Of a stretch of DNA of 64,000 nt, positions 55,305 through 64,000 are shown one piece after another. The notes beneath the pieces were generated by a model, which searched no databases, had not been told where the DNA came from, and saw only the letters and a list, made by a program, of their open reading frames with translations. Source of the stretch: Nitrospinaceae bacterium (lineage in GTDB: Bacteria > Nitrospinota > Nitrospinia > Nitrospinales > Nitrospinaceae). How positions within the stretch are numbered: position 1 is the first letter of the stretch; each line of letters begins with the position of its first letter. Both the position numbers and the translations under genes were made by a program. The stretch spans positions 37,148-101,147 of the forward strand of contig JAJDBF010000078.1 in NCBI GenBank assembly GCA_029261535.1, in the 5' to 3' direction.

Positions 55305-58070
55305 ATGACATTTGACAAGTCAAAATTCATTCCAAGGTTCATCCAGGAAGCACGCGAGTACCTGGATGTCTTGGCTCGTGAATTTGAAAGGCGCAAGGAC
55401 AATCCATCAAGTTTGCGGATCACTGACGAACTGGTCCGTGCGGCGCACACCATCAAAGGGTCCGCCAAAATACTGGGATTCAAACCTGTTTCGAAAATTT
55501 CCCAGAAGATGGAGGAGATTTTAAGGAACCTGCAAAAACAACAATTCGCCATGACCCCGGACCTCCATTCCTTACTTTCCAATGCCACCGGCTTGCTGGA
55601 AGTTTTTATCAATCAGATTGAGCGAGGGGAAGAGGTCACAACAGACATCGACGGGATACTGGAAAACCTGGACCTCGCTCTCAAGGGAGAATATCAAGCT
55701 CCCGCCTCATCAAAAGAACCCGCTCCCCAGTCCGTGGCAACACCTACCGAATCTTCATCTCCACGGGAAGTTCCTCCAGAGACAGAGGATTCGGATGAAG
55801 AAAAAACTGTATCAGACAGTAGCTCGACGAAAAAGGCTGGTGGATTCGACCGCTCAAAATTTGTTTCGCGATTTGTGGACGAGGCGCGTGATCATATCAA
55901 TACCTTGAACGAAGGCTTGATCAATCTGGAAACGCAACCCGGCAACCTGGAAATTCTGGACCAGATATTCCGTGTATCCCATACCTTGAAAGGTTCCTCT
56001 AAAATATTGGGGCTGAAACCCATCTCACTGCTGGCGCACCGGGTGGAGGATGTTCTCGACTCTCTCCGAAACAATAAATTTTCCTTCGGTAAACCTTTGT
56101 GTGACCTGCTATTGAAATCGGTCGATTTAATTGCAGAATTCGTTGAACAGATTTCTCAAGGGAAAGCACTCGATACCGACATCCGCCCACTCATTGAAAC
56201 ATTGGAGTCTGCCGCCCGTGGTGAAGCTGTTACCAAAATGAAACCCGGCGAACTTGCAGAAACCGTAAGAAATGCGGAATCAAAAGAAGACAGTGGGTTG
56301 GTTAAATCTGTTGGGGATAGTCCTCAAACGATTTTCAAAACCGCCATGAGCGACACCGTCCGGATCAATACTTCCAAGCTGGACGACACGGTCAAGCTGA
56401 TGGGCGAAATTGTTTCCAACCATATTCGAATGAAACAAAACGTCCTCGACATCGACGAGGTCAATAAACTATTCATAAAATATCTCGACCATCTCGGCAC
56501 CATTCCACAATCAGCGCAAGGCCCACTGAACGGACAAACGGCAGAAATCATCGAAGTGGCGCGTTCGATTCATGACAAACTCAAAGTGGTTTCGTCACAG
56601 ACCCGCGATGTCATGAGTTTTCAATCCCTGGTGACGGACGACCTCCGGGAAAAAGTCCTGCGGATGCGGATGCTTCCCCTTTCAACCGTCCTTGACGGAT
56701 TTCCGCGACTGGTGCGGGATATTTCCAATGCCTGCGGAAAACAGGTTACGCTGGAGATCTTGGGAGGTGCAACCGAACTCGATAAAAAAATAATTGAGCG
56801 GATAGGTGATCCTCTGCTTCACATGGTGCGCAACAGCATCGATCACGGCATCGAATTACCTGAAACTCGTGTTGCTCACGGCAAAGCTGAAGCCGGATCT
56901 GTTTCAATTTCCGCGGCGTACGAAGGGGGTCATGTGTTGATCACCATCAGCGATGACGGGGCTGGCATCCCGGTTGATAAAATCCGGGAAAAAGCGGTGA
57001 TGAAAAAAATATACGACGAGGAAACCGCACAAAACCTGCCCGACTCTGAAATCATCAACCTGATTTTTCGCCCCGGATTCAGCACAACAGCACTGGTCAC
57101 CGAAATATCCGGGCGGGGTGTCGGCATGGATGTGGTGCGCGACAACCTCGTCAAGCACCTCAAAGGGTCACTACAGATTGAAACAAAACTGAACAAGGGA
57201 ACCACATTTTTTATTCGACTGCCCCTGACCCTCGCTGTGATGCGGGTCATGTTGGTAAGCCTGGGCGAAATGCAGGTGGCGATTCCACTCAACGCCATAC
57301 GGGAAATTGTTCGTGTACCCGCCAACACGCTCATTGAAGTGGTCAACCGTTACGCCGTTTCCCTGAGAGATCAAATCATTCCTGTCACGGAGTTGAAAAC
57401 TTTATTGGAATCTGAAGAAAACAACGCACCGGAGAAATCAACACCGCAGGGCAACCTTGTTGTCCTCATTGTCGCCATGGGCAGTGAAATGCTTGGGCTC
57501 ATTGTTGATGAAATTGTGACCGAAGAAGATATGGAGATCAAACCGCTCCCGGATCACATGAAACACAATGAACTGGTGTCTGGAATCACACTGTCCGGGA
57601 AAAATGAGATTGTGCTGGTCTTGCAGATAACACGGCTGTTCAATCTGGCACGCGAGTCCCGAGAGGAATGGCTTCCATCGACAGAAGATAACCATCCCAA
57701 AAAGAAACTGCATATCCTGGTGGTCGATGATTCTGTCAGTACCCGCCATGTGGAAAAAAATATCCTTGAATCCAGGGGGTACCGGGTGGACCTCGCTTCT
57801 GACGGAGCCGAAGGGTTTGAAAAAGCGATGGAGACCCAATATGATCTGATCCTGACAGATGTTGAGATGCCTCGCATGGATGGGTTCACCCTTACCGAAT
57901 CACTTCGGCAGGAGAGTAACTACCGGCACACACCCATCATCATCCTGAGTTCACGCAGTAGCGAGATGGACAAGGCCAGGGGGATGGAAGCCGGTGCCAA
58001 TGGCTATCTCACCAAAGGCGAATTTGATCCTCAACAATTAACCGACGCAATTGAAAATCTGGTGCAATGA
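55305..58070 (+). CDS. cheA: Hybrid CheA kinase with two Hpt domains and a C-terminal receiver
   Basis: 921 residues. Hpt 1 has His48 (HTIKGSAKILG) and Hpt 2 has His226 (HTLKGSSKILG), separated by a Ser/Pro/Glu linker. A P3-type dimerisation region is followed by the ATPase (HMVRNSIDHGIELPE, DDGAGIP, GRGVGMDVV), a CheW-like domain (about 645-785), and a receiver with Asp852 (ILTDVEMPRMDG). The duplicated Hpt plus receiver suggests a multi-step or branched phosphorelay, as in Pil-Chp ChpA though shorter. AAGGAAA precedes the ATG. It overlaps the cyclase gene by 4 bases. Confidence 0.93.
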   Translation: MTFDKSKFIPRFIQEAREYLDVLAREFERRKDNPSSLRITDELVRAAHTIKGSAKILGFKPVSKISQKMEEILRNLQKQQFAMTPDLHSLLSNATGLLEVFINQIERGEEVTTDIDGILENLDLALKGEYQAPASSKEPAPQSVATPTESSSPREVPPETEDSDEEKTVSDSSSTKKAGGFDRSKFVSRFVDEARDHINTLNEGLINLETQPGNLEILDQIFRVSHTLKGSSKILGLKPISLLAHRVEDVLDSLRNNKFSFGKPLCDLLLKSVDLIAEFVEQISQGKALDTDIRPLIETLESAARGEAVTKMKPGELAETVRNAESKEDSGLVKSVGDSPQTIFKTAMSDTVRINTSKLDDTVKLMGEIVSNHIRMKQNVLDIDEVNKLFIKYLDHLGTIPQSAQGPLNGQTAEIIEVARSIHDKLKVVSSQTRDVMSFQSLVTDDLREKVLRMRMLPLSTVLDGFPRLVRDISNACGKQVTLEILGGATELDKKIIERIGDPLLHMVRNSIDHGIELPETRVAHGKAEAGSVSISAAYEGGHVLITISDDGAGIPVDKIREKAVMKKIYDEETAQNLPDSEIINLIFRPGFSTTALVTEISGRGVGMDVVRDNLVKHLKGSLQIETKLNKGTTFFIRLPLTLAVMRVMLVSLGEMQVAIPLNAIREIVRVPANTLIEVVNRYAVSLRDQIIPVTELKTLLESEENNAPEKSTPQGNLVVLIVAMGSEMLGLIVDEIVTEEDMEIKPLPDHMKHNELVSGITLSGKNEIVLVLQITRLFNLARESREEWLPSTEDNHPKKKLHILVVDDSVSTRHVEKNILESRGYRVDLASDGAEGFEKAMETQYDLILTDVEMPRMDGFTLTESLRQESNYRHTPIIILSSRSSEMDKARGMEAGANGYLTKGEFDPQQLTDAIENLVQ

Positions 58071-60319
58071 ATACGACAACTAAAAAAATTCTGGTCGTAG
58101 ATGATGATTCTTTCGTTCGCGATATCCTCGCTGACATTCTGCAATCATCCGGCTATGAAGTATCAACGGCACTCAACGGGCAGGAGGGAGTCAACCTGAT
58201 TGTCTCGGAACCAAAGCTGGATTTGGTTATTTCCGACATCAACATGCCAGTGCTCGATGGTCTGGGCTTGATCCGCCGGTTGCGAACGGGAGAGAATTCT
58301 GACATCCCCATCATTGTACTGTCGGGAAATAATGAAGTCGCCATTGCCATTGAAGCTATCAACCTTGGAGCCAACGATTACCTGCTGAAAGATGAAAACC
58401 TGCAGGATACCGTGCTTCTGTCGATCGAGCAGGTTCTTGAGAAAAAACGAATCGTCGACGAAAACCGCCAACTCCTGCTCGACATCACCAATAAAAACCG
58501 GGAACTGGGAACCATCGTTGAGACCATGACTGAAATTGGACTGGCCGTTACTTCGGAAAAAAACTTTCCGACTCTTATGGAAATCATCATCACCCATGGT
58601 CGATCGTTAACCAATGCAGATGCCGGCACCCTGTACCTGGTCGGGAGCGGCAAACTGGAATTCAAAATTGTACAGAACCGGACGCTGAATATTTTTCTTG
58701 GCGGCAAGTCCGGTGGGAAAATACAATTCCCGCCGATTGAGATCAAGGAATCCAACGTTTCCGGCTATGTTGCCATGAACAAGAAACCGGTCAATATTCA
58801 GGATGTTTACGAATCGGATTTATTCGATTTTACCGGCCCGAAAAATTTCGACCGCACTTCCAATTACCGGTCAAAGTCCATGCTGGTAGTGCCGATGGTG
58901 GACCGCTTCAATGAGGTTCAGGGAGTCCTGCAGTTGCTCAATGCGACTGATATGTCTTCAGGGAAAGTTATTCCCTTCTCTGATTCCCACCTCGAGATGG
59001 TGGAATCGCTGGCATCTCAGGCGGCGGTGGCACTGAATAATTTGCGGCTTGAAGAAAAAACCGAGCGTCTGCTGGAAGAGGTTTTAAACATAAAAAACTA
59101 CAACGAAAATGTTCTGGAGAGTCTCACCAACGGAGTCCTCACTCTGGACAGTGACTATCGAATCATCACCGCCAACGCGGCCGCGCAGAGAATTCTGAAT
59201 TTGAAGCTTGAGCAATTGATAAGCCGAAAACTCGATGATTTTTGTGGGGGACCCAACCACTGGATTCTCGACAAGGTCGATGGGGTGGTCAAATCACGTC
59301 GACCTTCCATTGTGATGGATGCGGAGATGACTCTTGAGGAGGACAAAGTCATCCCCATGAACCTGACGTTCGTCCCTCTCAAAAATGTGAAGCAGGAATT
59401 GATCGGCACAATGCTGGTGCTGGAAGATATCACCACAGAAAAACGGGTTAAGGGCACCCTCGCCCGTTATATGACCAAGGAATTGGCCGATAAGCTGTTG
59501 GAGGGAGGTGATTCCATGTTGGGCGGTCAAATGCAGGAAGCCTCCATCCTGTTTTCCGACATCCGCGATTTCACCACCATCACGGAAAAACTGGGCGCAA
59601 AAGAAACGGTGTCGATGTTGAATGAATACTTCACCCTGATGGTCGACCAGATATTTCAATGCAACGGAATTCTCGACAAATACATAGGCGATGCCATCCT
59701 CGCTGTGTTCGGTGCACCCTTTAAAAGCGGGCAGGATCCGGACAACGCCGTCAAGGCGGCGATCAATATGGTCAACTCACTCAAGGTTTTAAATGTGACC
59801 CGATGTGATGTCGGCAAAGACCCGATTGCGATGGGTATTGGAATCAATACGGATGAAATATTGTCCGGCAACATCGGCTCCGAAAAACGAATGGACTACA
59901 CCTGCATCGGTGACGGGGTCAACCTCGCATCTCGTCTGGAGGGGTTGAATAAATATTTCGGCACCAGCATTCTTATCAGTGAAAACACGTTTCGCAAATT
60001 GAAGGATCCCTACCGGACCCGTAAACTGGACTGGATCAAGGTGAAAGGAAAACAAAAGCCCGTTATAATTTATGAAATCCTGGATTTCTACGAGGAAGAA
60101 CACTACCCACGCATTGATGAAAGCATTTTTGTTTTTCAGGAGGGACTGGGGCAATATCAGTCACGCGACTGGCAAGGTGCTATCAATAGTTTTAATCGGG
60201 CCAAGGAATTGCGTTCTGATGACCGACCTGCGGAAGTTTACCTGGAACGCGCCGAATACTTTCAGCAAAACCCTCCGCCTGAAGACTGGGACGGTGCCTG
60301 GGTTATGAAATCCAAATAA
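58067..60319 (+). CDS. Receiver-GAF-PAS-class III adenylate cyclase
   Basis: 750 residues. Receiver 1-125 with Asp57 (ISDINMPVLDG), coiled coil, GAF about 155-325, PAS about 345-455, class III cyclase about 490-680. Catalytic residues are complete: metal Asp498 (LFSDIRDF) and Asp542 (KYIGDAIL); purine-selecting Lys538 and Asp610 (MDYTCIGDGVN), which predict ATP; and Asn619/Arg623. A C-terminal TPR-like tail follows. ATG overlaps the cheA stop. As CheA's neighbour it is probably a direct phosphorylation target that makes cAMP. Confidence 0.9.
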   Translation: MNTTTKKILVVDDDSFVRDILADILQSSGYEVSTALNGQEGVNLIVSEPKLDLVISDINMPVLDGLGLIRRLRTGENSDIPIIVLSGNNEVAIAIEAINLGANDYLLKDENLQDTVLLSIEQVLEKKRIVDENRQLLLDITNKNRELGTIVETMTEIGLAVTSEKNFPTLMEIIITHGRSLTNADAGTLYLVGSGKLEFKIVQNRTLNIFLGGKSGGKIQFPPIEIKESNVSGYVAMNKKPVNIQDVYESDLFDFTGPKNFDRTSNYRSKSMLVVPMVDRFNEVQGVLQLLNATDMSSGKVIPFSDSHLEMVESLASQAAVALNNLRLEEKTERLLEEVLNIKNYNENVLESLTNGVLTLDSDYRIITANAAAQRILNLKLEQLISRKLDDFCGGPNHWILDKVDGVVKSRRPSIVMDAEMTLEEDKVIPMNLTFVPLKNVKQELIGTMLVLEDITTEKRVKGTLARYMTKELADKLLEGGDSMLGGQMQEASILFSDIRDFTTITEKLGAKETVSMLNEYFTLMVDQIFQCNGILDKYIGDAILAVFGAPFKSGQDPDNAVKAAINMVNSLKVLNVTRCDVGKDPIAMGIGINTDEILSGNIGSEKRMDYTCIGDGVNLASRLEGLNKYFGTSILISENTFRKLKDPYRTRKLDWIKVKGKQKPVIIYEILDFYEEEHYPRIDESIFVFQEGLGQYQSRDWQGAINSFNRAKELRSDDRPAEVYLERAEYFQQNPPPEDWDGAWVMKSK

Positions 60320-60346
60320 TACACAAAAGAAATCCCGGAAAAAATT

Positions 60347-60871
60347 ATGGAAGAAACAGACAATTATAAAAGCGACCGGATTCTCGAAGAAATTCACAAG
60401 CGAAAGGATCGTAACCTCGAGGTTCAGAAAGATGAGGAAAAGATCAAGCTGGTGGTGTTCACCCTTGGGAGCCACTATTACGCACTGCATGGTGACAGCG
60501 TCAAGGAAATCCTGACGGTTCTGAAAATCGTCCGCGTACCGGCAACGCCGCCTTTTATTCTGGGGATCATCAATGTGAGAGGCGACATCCAGTCGGTGAT
60601 CGACGTGAATTTGTTCATGGGCCAATCGCCGACCCAAACCAGCGTGCACAGCCGGATCGTGATCGCTGAGAAAAATGGAATTCGCTCCGGCATTATCGTG
60701 GATACGGTTCAGGATGTTCTGGACACCCCCAAAAATTCGATCCAGAAACCAATTTCAACATTGAATGATACAATCCGGTATTTTGTTGACGGGGAGTTCT
60801 CGTACCGCCACCACAATGTCACCCTGCTTGACGCAGGAAAACTGTTTGAAAAAATGACGGAAAAATCATAG
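60347..60871 (+). CDS. cheW: CheW coupling protein
   Basis: 174 residues. A charged N-terminal tail (about 1-35) precedes a CheW domain: VVFTLGSHYYALHGDSVKEILTVLKIVRVPATPPFILGIINVRGDIQSVIDVN. It bridges CheA to the receptor. Located between the cyclase gene and a second, divergent CheW-like gene. Confidence 0.9.
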   Translation: MEETDNYKSDRILEEIHKRKDRNLEVQKDEEKIKLVVFTLGSHYYALHGDSVKEILTVLKIVRVPATPPFILGIINVRGDIQSVIDVNLFMGQSPTQTSVHSRIVIAEKNGIRSGIIVDTVQDVLDTPKNSIQKPISTLNDTIRYFVDGEFSYRHHNVTLLDAGKLFEKMTEKS

Positions 60872-60896
60872 ACAACCTGTCATCCGGAATTTTTAA

Positions 60897-61334
60897 ATGA
60901 CCACAGCACTGCAAAAAATAAATATCGACGGTTTCAAGGCCCTGGTATTCCGCATGCAGGACATCCAGTTTGCCGCTGATCTTGAGCAAATTAACGAGCT
61001 TCATGAAATGCCCCAATGGCAAAAAACAGAGGAAGAAGCCGTTCCACTGGATCGATTGATTCCATTGACAACGATCCCGATCGTTTACAAGGAACCGCAT
61101 GTGATCACTATCAATTATCAGGGAACCCGAGTGTCTGTCCAGATTGATCAACCGGAAGACATCACGTTTATTCCCATTGACGCTATCCGTAGTTTTCCAC
61201 CACTGGTGGATAATTTACGCCAGCATTTATGGTTGTGGGGTGTCGGGCTCATTAATGACAAACCCGTCCTGCTCATCGATTGCCATAAAATGGCGGCGGA
61301 GTGCCTGTCAAACCAGGAGGCGGCATGGCATTAA
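60897..61334 (+). CDS. Second, divergent CheW-like protein
   Basis: 145 residues with the CheW layout but weak conservation: FRMQDIQFAADLEQINELHEMP, PLDRLIPLTTIPI, GTRVSVQIDQPEDITFIPIDAI, and LLIDCHKMAAE at the end, where CheW has L-L-D-xxL. The central G-xxxxRG-xxxP-V-xD motif of CheW is replaced, so it may compete with or modify coupling. ATG 60897, no close ribosome site. Confidence 0.7.
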   Translation: MTTALQKINIDGFKALVFRMQDIQFAADLEQINELHEMPQWQKTEEEAVPLDRLIPLTTIPIVYKEPHVITINYQGTRVSVQIDQPEDITFIPIDAIRSFPPLVDNLRQHLWLWGVGLINDKPVLLIDCHKMAAECLSNQEAAWH

Positions 61335-61458
61335 ATTTTTCACATAAGCACTCCATTATAATGAACGTCCATCGTTCCAATTCAGAACAATTGACGCAAA
61401 ATGTAAATCAGGTTTCAAAGAAACACTTCATTCAATCATTTCCGGGAGACCCCAAGAG

Positions 61459-63900
61459 ATGAACAATCTCTCTATCAAGCTGAAGGTCTTTATTATGTTT
61501 GCCGTGATGGGCGCGGTTGTCGTCGCCTCAGGTGCGGTCATATTCAATTCGCTGAACAATGTGGCAGAAGACACCGATATCACCAATGCCCTTGGTCGCC
61601 AGCGTATGCTAAGCCAGGCTATGGGCAAGTCTGCCCTGAGCAACGCCATGGCAAAAAGCCGCCGCAGGACGATAGAGCAGAACGTGGAATCTCTGAATAA
61701 TTACATCACGCAAATGCGGGCAGTCTATACAAAGAACATCATCAGTGCCGCCAAGAAAGTCAACCTTGGCATCAGCATGGACCCAGGTTCAGAGCCTCAT
61801 CCGGCAGTTCCCTTCCCTGCAACCTACACCCGAATGGTGAATGAGAAGTTTGGAGAAAACCAGTTTTTCAAGATCGATATTCTTAATAAAGATCCGGTCA
61901 ATCCGAATAAAGGCCTCAAGACAGGCATGGACAAAAAAGCCTATGAATTTTTGAAAACCTCTCCCAATAAAATATTCAGCGAAATATTTGAAGCGGACAG
62001 CAGACTTTATATCGGACTGTATGCGTCGGATCTCGCTACCGTTAAAGCCTGTGCCAGTTGCCATTCGGCCCTAAAAGGAAAACAGTTCCAGGTAGGCGAT
62101 ATGATGGGCATCCGCAAATTTTACCTGATGTTTTCTGAAGACATCGCTCTCGGCAAGGCCGAACTGAACCCCAGCCTGAAAGAGTACCAGCGGGCCAAGG
62201 AAATATTCGACCGCACCATCTCGGCCATGAAAAACGGCGGCGAGTATCCAATAGATATGGCGATGACATCGTTTAAAACGGTCAGCGCAATCGACAACGA
62301 AGCTATCCAGAATAAAACCCGGGAAGTCATCCGCCAGTTCAAGGAACTTGTCAGTCATGTAAATTTGCTGATGAGTTCGGGTGTCAACTCACTCCCCTAT
62401 CGCAAAGCACAACAGGCCATCGTGCTTTCATCAAATGAACTCAGAAAACTGAGCGATGATCTGGTCACACAATACACCGAACTGTCCAACCGCAACCAGA
62501 CCACAATCCGATGGACGGTCATCACCGCCATCATTCTGACTGTATTGATCATCATTGGTATTTACTATTATTTCACTTCCAAAATCGCCAACCCCATCAT
62601 TGATGTCTCAACCCAACTCAAGGAAATATCCAAAGGCAGTTTCGTTCAGGAAAAACTTCGGGTAAATTCCTCAGATGAAATAGGAACGCTTCAGGATATT
62701 TACAACACGCTACTGGATACGATGAAGGAAGTGGTCAACCAGGCGGAGGACATCGCTTCGGGTAACCTCTCCAAACATTATGAGATGAAGGGGGACCTCG
62801 CCCATGCCTTTGGTGAGATGACCAAAGAACTGCGGGACAAGCAGGAAGCCGACCGGTTGTTCAAGGAAATATCTGAAGAACGCAATCGTAACGCTGAGGA
62901 CCTGCAGAACAAAGTGAGCAGTATTCTTGAAGTGATCAGTGCCGCCGCTCAAGGCGACCTGACGCAGCAGGTCACGGTAACAGGAGAGTCCGCCATCGGA
63001 CAGATGGGAGAAGGGTTGATTCTCTTCTTTGAAAAACTGGTCGACAGCATGCAGGAAATAGCAAACAGTGCCAGTCAACTGGCCACGTCATCGAGTGAGA
63101 TTTCAGCCTCGGTGCAGGATCAGGCCGCAGTCGCCGCCGAGCAATCTACATCGGTGACAGAAATATCCACCACGGTAGAAGAGCTGTCCATTTCCTCATC
63201 TCAAGTAGCAGACAACGCCAACGCGGTTGCAGAAATTTCGACCAATGCCCTGCACGAATCAGAGCGCGGTCGGGAAGCCATGGAAAACCTCAAGATCAAG
63301 ATGGATACCATCTCGGATGACAATCAGGGCAGTATCCGTGAAATTGTTGAACTGGGAACACGCTCCGAAGAAATTGGAAAGGTGATGGAAATCATCAACA
63401 ATATTGCCGACCAGACAAAACTCATCGCCTTCAATGCCGCAATCGAAGCCTCCAGTGCCGGAGAGGCCGGAAAACGATTCGGGGTGGTCGCTGTCGAGAT
63501 TCGCCGCCTCGCAGACAACGTGATGGAATCCACTGGAGAAATTGAAAGCAAGATTGATGAAATACAGCAGGCGATCAACCGGCTGGTGGTCAATTCCGAG
63601 CGTGGATCCAAAAACATCAAGGCAGGTACCGAATTGACGGCACAAACAATCAAGGAACTGGAAAGCCTGGTATCCGGTGCCAAAACAACGGCCGATGCGG
63701 CGGCTCAAATATCGTTGTCCACGCAACAGCAGAAAACAGCGACCGAGCAGGTTCTCTCCGCCTTGAAAGAGATCGTGGATGGTAGTCGCCAGTCTTCAGC
63801 GGCGATCAAACAAACATCGTCGGTAACCAACCGATTGTCTGAAATGTCGTCTTACCTCAAGAGCCTGGTGGCACGCTTCAAGATCAATCAGAAGCACTGA
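61459..63900 (+). CDS. PilJ-like haem-binding methyl-accepting chemotaxis protein
   Basis: 813 residues. TM1 about 8-30, then the PilJ-type opening ALGRQRMLSQAMGK, and a periplasmic domain with ACASCH (Cys198, Cys201, His202): one covalently bound haem in a DUF3365/Tll0287-like region. TM2 about 349-371, HAMP 372-425, a second HAMP-like linker, and the signalling hairpin about 500-790 with the tip NNIADQTKLIAFNAAIEAS. Methylation sites probable in the Q/E-rich helices. Likely senses oxygen, NO or redox state. Last gene of the chemosensory operon. Confidence 0.9.
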   Translation: MNNLSIKLKVFIMFAVMGAVVVASGAVIFNSLNNVAEDTDITNALGRQRMLSQAMGKSALSNAMAKSRRRTIEQNVESLNNYITQMRAVYTKNIISAAKKVNLGISMDPGSEPHPAVPFPATYTRMVNEKFGENQFFKIDILNKDPVNPNKGLKTGMDKKAYEFLKTSPNKIFSEIFEADSRLYIGLYASDLATVKACASCHSALKGKQFQVGDMMGIRKFYLMFSEDIALGKAELNPSLKEYQRAKEIFDRTISAMKNGGEYPIDMAMTSFKTVSAIDNEAIQNKTREVIRQFKELVSHVNLLMSSGVNSLPYRKAQQAIVLSSNELRKLSDDLVTQYTELSNRNQTTIRWTVITAIILTVLIIIGIYYYFTSKIANPIIDVSTQLKEISKGSFVQEKLRVNSSDEIGTLQDIYNTLLDTMKEVVNQAEDIASGNLSKHYEMKGDLAHAFGEMTKELRDKQEADRLFKEISEERNRNAEDLQNKVSSILEVISAAAQGDLTQQVTVTGESAIGQMGEGLILFFEKLVDSMQEIANSASQLATSSSEISASVQDQAAVAAEQSTSVTEISTTVEELSISSSQVADNANAVAEISTNALHESERGREAMENLKIKMDTISDDNQGSIREIVELGTRSEEIGKVMEIINNIADQTKLIAFNAAIEASSAGEAGKRFGVVAVEIRRLADNVMESTGEIESKIDEIQQAINRLVVNSERGSKNIKAGTELTAQTIKELESLVSGAKTTADAAAQISLSTQQQKTATEQVLSALKEIVDGSRQSSAAIKQTSSVTNRLSEMSSYLKSLVARFKINQKH

Positions 63901-63976
63901 CCGATTGAGCCTCACAAAAACAAGGTCTAGACCGTAACCAGGAGAGCTTAGCGGAAGAGCTTTTTGAGGGACAGAA

Positions 63977-64000
63977 ATGAGTACGTCCCCCAAGCCAACG
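63977..64000 (+). CDS. Start of a further gene (truncated by window edge)
   Basis: ATG 63977 with GAGGG about 7 bases upstream opens an eight-codon fragment (MSTSPKPT). Its product cannot be named; the position after the MCP suggests continuation of the operon. Confidence 0.45.

Overview
The window reads as a chromosomal segment of a free-living, didermic (Gram-negative) bacterium. It has outer-membrane beta-barrels, a TonB-dependent receptor, an MlaA homologue, an RND efflux pump, several lipoproteins, c-type haem motifs and long multidomain signalling proteins. Mid-range base composition, an LL-diaminopimelate aminotransferase (DapL) route to lysine, a ThiI lacking rhodanese paired with a cysteine desulfurase, a B12-type radical SAM protein and PilJ-like chemosensing would fit a Nitrospinota- or deltaproteobacteria-like lineage. 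That placement is inference; no rRNA is present. There is no prophage, no complete insertion sequence and no CRISPR array.

Layout. 1-8770: cobalamin uptake and late assembly (btuF-btuD-btuC-cobQ-cobS-cobU/bluB fusion, then an Asp-rich repeat protein, a c-type cytochrome lipoprotein and cobT). 8944-17168: housekeeping (outer-membrane barrel, dapL, folK, the overlapping minus-strand operon tmk-ubiX-cysteine desulfurase-thiI, a DnaJ-like protein). 17307-22549: RND efflux operon. 22564-29826: mixed genes (B12-type radical SAM, cupin, tRNA-Pro(GGG), lipocalin, pentapeptide protein, GlpE rhodanese, DJ-1 relative lacking its Cys, lipoprotein, SpmA/SpmB-like membrane protein). 29996-40999: an unusual signalling block (pseudo-receiver-TM-DUF1566 protein, a protein with two degenerate receivers, a GAF-GAF-GspE ATPase and a 1599-residue multi-PAS kinase whose phosphoacceptor His is Gln). 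41028-52515: small accessory genes, including MlaA, a LexA-like repressor without its catalytic dyad, an SGNH hydrolase preceded by a 94-bp tandem repeat, an ankyrin protein, a ZnuD-like TonB receptor and a VOC/WYL-regulator pair. 52789-64000: a complete chemosensory operon (cheB-cheR-cheA-receiver/GAF/PAS/adenylate cyclase-cheW-cheW-like-haem MCP) and the start of another gene.

The most interesting system is the chemosensory operon. A PilJ-like receptor with a CxxCH haem motif should signal through CheW to a CheA with two Hpt domains and its own receiver. The apparent output is not CheY but a receiver fused to a class III cyclase whose substrate-selecting residues (Lys/Asp) predict ATP. This resembles a compact, directly wired version of the Pil-Chp/cAMP pathway.

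Two non-coding families also stand out. One is a roughly 100-bp dispersed element (three good copies, one partial) with terminal inverted repeats and a central hairpin whose stem sequence differs between copies but stays paired. The other is a 94-bp tandem array containing a GCAA-tetraloop hairpin just upstream of the SGNH hydrolase gene.
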